Part shown: positions 62,527-64,000 of the stretch, piece after piece | Numbering within the stretch: position 1 is the first letter of the stretch | How the letters are laid out: each line of letters opens with the position of its first letter | Assembly (NCBI GenBank): GCA_944376065.1 | Contig: CALWBL010000001.1 | Location: 1-64,000, forward strand | Direction: 5' to 3' | Source of the DNA: an uncultured Butyricicoccus sp. | GTDB taxonomy: Bacteria > Bacillota > Clostridia > Oscillospirales > Butyricicoccaceae | DNA: 64,000 nt | Made by a program: the position numbers and the translations under genes | The notes under the pieces: generated by a model | Told to the model about the DNA's origin: nothing | The model's database searches: none | The model's input: the letters and a program-made list of their open reading frames with translations, nothing else

Positions 62527-64000
62527 TTACTTTAGTTTATGGTTTACCTCATATGAGAGCTTTTCAATAAATTCAGACAAAGGCATAACAGTTGTTTTTC
62601 CGTCCTTACGGTCACGCATAGCAACTTCACCAGATTCTTGCTCCTTATCTCCTAGAACAAGCATATAAGGAACTTTTTCAAGCTGTGCCTCACGAATCTT
62701 ATAACCAATCTTTTCGCTTCTGCCATCAAGAGTTACTCTAAAGCCGTTCTTCTCAAGCTCGGACTTAATCTGCTCAGCATAATCACGGTTGCGGTCAGTC
62801 ATAGGCATTACACGTATCTGCTCTGGTGCCATCCAAGTGGGAAGTGCACCTGCATACTTTTCGATAAGTAAAGCTAGTGTACGCTCATAACAACCGATAG
62901 AAGTACGGTGGATAATATAAGGAGTTGCTTTTTTGCCTTCACTATCAACATACTCCATGCCGAACTTCTTAGCAAGCAGCATATCAATCTGAATAGTAAT
63001 TAGAGTATCCTCTTTACCAAATACGTTTTTAATCTGAATATCCAGCTTAGGACCATAGAATGCAGCCTCACCAACACCTACTTCGTAATCAATACCAAGA
63101 TGATCCAGTATATTACCCATAATTTTCTGGGCTTCATTCCACTGCTCTGCCTCACCCTCATACTTGTTAGATGGATTTGCTGGATCCCACTGAGAGAAAC
63201 GGAAAGAACAATCTTCCCATAAGCCCAGTGTTTCCATCATATCTTTGGCAAGTTCAAAACAATTTCTAAATTCTTCTTCAAGCTGATCTGGACGCAAAAT
63301 AATATGACCTTCGGAGATAGTAAACTGACGAACACGAATCAGACCGTGCATTTCCCCCGAATCCTCATTACGGAAAAGTGTAGAAGTTTCACCAAGACGC
63401 ATTGGAAGATCACGATAAGAACGTTGACGGTTTAAGAATACTTGATACTGGAATGGGCAAGTCATTGGACGAAGTGCAAAACATTCGCTTTGTTCATCAT
63501 GCGGGTCACCCATAATAAACATACCGTCAAGATAATGATCCCAGTGACCAGAAATTTTGTAAAGCTCACGCTTTGCCATCATAGGGGTTTTAGTTAGCTG
63601 ATAACCACGCTTTTGCTCCTCGTCCTCAACCCAACGCTGCAAAAGCTGAATAACTCTTGCACCCTTTGGCAGCAGAACAGGCAGACCTTGACCGATAGAA
63701 TCAACAGTTGTGAAATATTCTAGTTCACGACCTAATTTATTATGGTCACGCTTGCGAGCCTCAGCCTGAGCTGTTAAAAATGCATCGAGTTCATCTTTCT
63801 TAAGGAAAGCTGTGCCATATACACGCTGGAGCATTTTACGATTTGAGTCGCCACGCCAATAAGCACCAGTAGCGCTTGTAAGTTTTAAAGCATTTGCTTT
63901 TACTCGGCCAGTGCTGTCAAGATGAGGTCCTGCACAAAGGTCAGTAAATTCTCCCTGTTTATAAAATGAAATAACTGCATCTTCTGGAAGGTCATTGATA
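62527..64000 (-). CDS. thrS: Threonyl-tRNA synthetase, C-terminal part (runs off the right edge)
   Basis: ThrS charges tRNA(Thr) and edits mischarged Ser. The frame is open to 64000; about 490 residues are visible, starting INDLPEDAVISFY and including DLCAGPHLDSTG (end of the editing domain). The catalytic core follows with RELEYFTTVDSIGQGLPVLLPKG, RMGETSTLFRNEDSGEMHGLIRVRQFT (motif 2), GEAAFYGPKLDIQIKN, and YIIHRTSIGCYERTLALLIEKYAGALPTWMAPEQIRVMP (motif 3 and anticodon domain). The missing N-terminus (TGS and part of the editing domain) and any leader control lie outside the window. Confidence 0.97.
   Translation of the reverse strand, partial: INDLPEDAVISFYKQGEFTDLCAGPHLDSTGRVKANALKLTSATGAYWRGDSNRKMLQRVYGTAFLKKDELDAFLTAQAEARKRDHNKLGRELEYFTTVDSIGQGLPVLLPKGARVIQLLQRWVEDEEQKRGYQLTKTPMMAKRELYKISGHWDHYLDGMFIMGDPHDEQSECFALRPMTCPFQYQVFLNRQRSYRDLPMRLGETSTLFRNEDSGEMHGLIRVRQFTISEGHIILRPDQLEEEFRNCFELAKDMMETLGLWEDCSFRFSQWDPANPSNKYEGEAEQWNEAQKIMGNILDHLGIDYEVGVGEAAFYGPKLDIQIKNVFGKEDTLITIQIDMLLAKKFGMEYVDSEGKKATPYIIHRTSIGCYERTLALLIEKYAGALPTWMAPEQIRVMPMTDRNRDYAEQIKSELEKNGFRVTLDGRSEKIGYKIREAQLEKVPYMLVLGDKEQESGEVAMRDRKDGKTTVMPLSEFIEKLSYEVNHKLK

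Noticed and set aside
1-64000. CRISPR array, tRNA or rRNA genes
   Set aside because: No regularly spaced repeats and no tRNA- or rRNA-like sequences were seen apart from the tRNA-like end of tmRNA.

Overview
The window looks like a chromosomal segment of an anaerobic, low-GC Gram-positive bacterium of the class Clostridia, most like the Oscillospirales/Ruminococcaceae. The support is a Firmicutes-type housekeeping order (yicC-remA-gmk-rpoZ-coaBC-priA-def-fmt-rsmB-rlmN-prpC-prkC-rsgA-thiN), cdaA-cdaR, nrdR, a short prolyl-tRNA synthetase, SLH surface proteins, strong AGGAGG ribosome binding sites and AT-rich spacers. No rRNA or tRNA gene and no CRISPR array was seen; the only stable RNA gene is tmRNA. 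The assignment rests on gene content and order, not on a marker-gene phylogeny.

Positions 1-7990 hold a decaying type I restriction-modification locus on the minus strand: a small HTH gene, a PD-(D/E)xK nuclease-like gene, hsdM, hsdS, a RelA/SpoT-family nucleotide pyrophosphokinase and hsdR. hsdM looks intact. hsdS seems to have lost about 25 residues of its first recognition domain. hsdR has an internal deletion with frameshift and its 3' end is cut off by an IS3-like element whose terminal repeat ends at 77. A related terminal repeat lies at the other edge of the locus (7966-7990). Positions 8.4-11.7 kb carry two SLH-domain secreted proteins and a membrane protein.

Positions 11.8-22.1 kb look like an integrative element next to the 3' end of ssrA. 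They include an XRE regulator; an operon of DUF960 protein, zinc-finger amidoligase, class II glutamine amidotransferase and a 30-residue peptide; a 765-residue orphan protein on the opposite strand; an operon of a 538-residue orphan, a short RecQ-type helicase and an excisionase-like HTH protein; and a tyrosine integrase with a near-consensus promoter. This element is the most likely place for undescribed biology, above all the amidoligase/amidotransferase/peptide operon and the two orphan proteins.

From 22.1 kb to the right end the genes are mostly core: ssrA and smpB; a two-component system with a membrane-anchored partner; glycogen synthase; small membrane proteins; nrdR; purB; an aspartate-type aminotransferase; then a nearly unbroken minus-strand run from yicC (48.8 kb) down to thiN (34.0 kb) for nucleotide, coenzyme A, translation, ribosome maturation and Ser/Thr phosphorylation functions. 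Further right are a DUF5685/J-domain/membrane-protein trio, the cdaA-cdaR c-di-AMP operon with a flavoprotein and an RseC-like protein, a DUF3343/class V aminotransferase pair, a DUF815 ATPase, an NfeD/SPFH pair, an MscS channel, proS, a small beta-sandwich protein, and thrS, which runs off the right edge.
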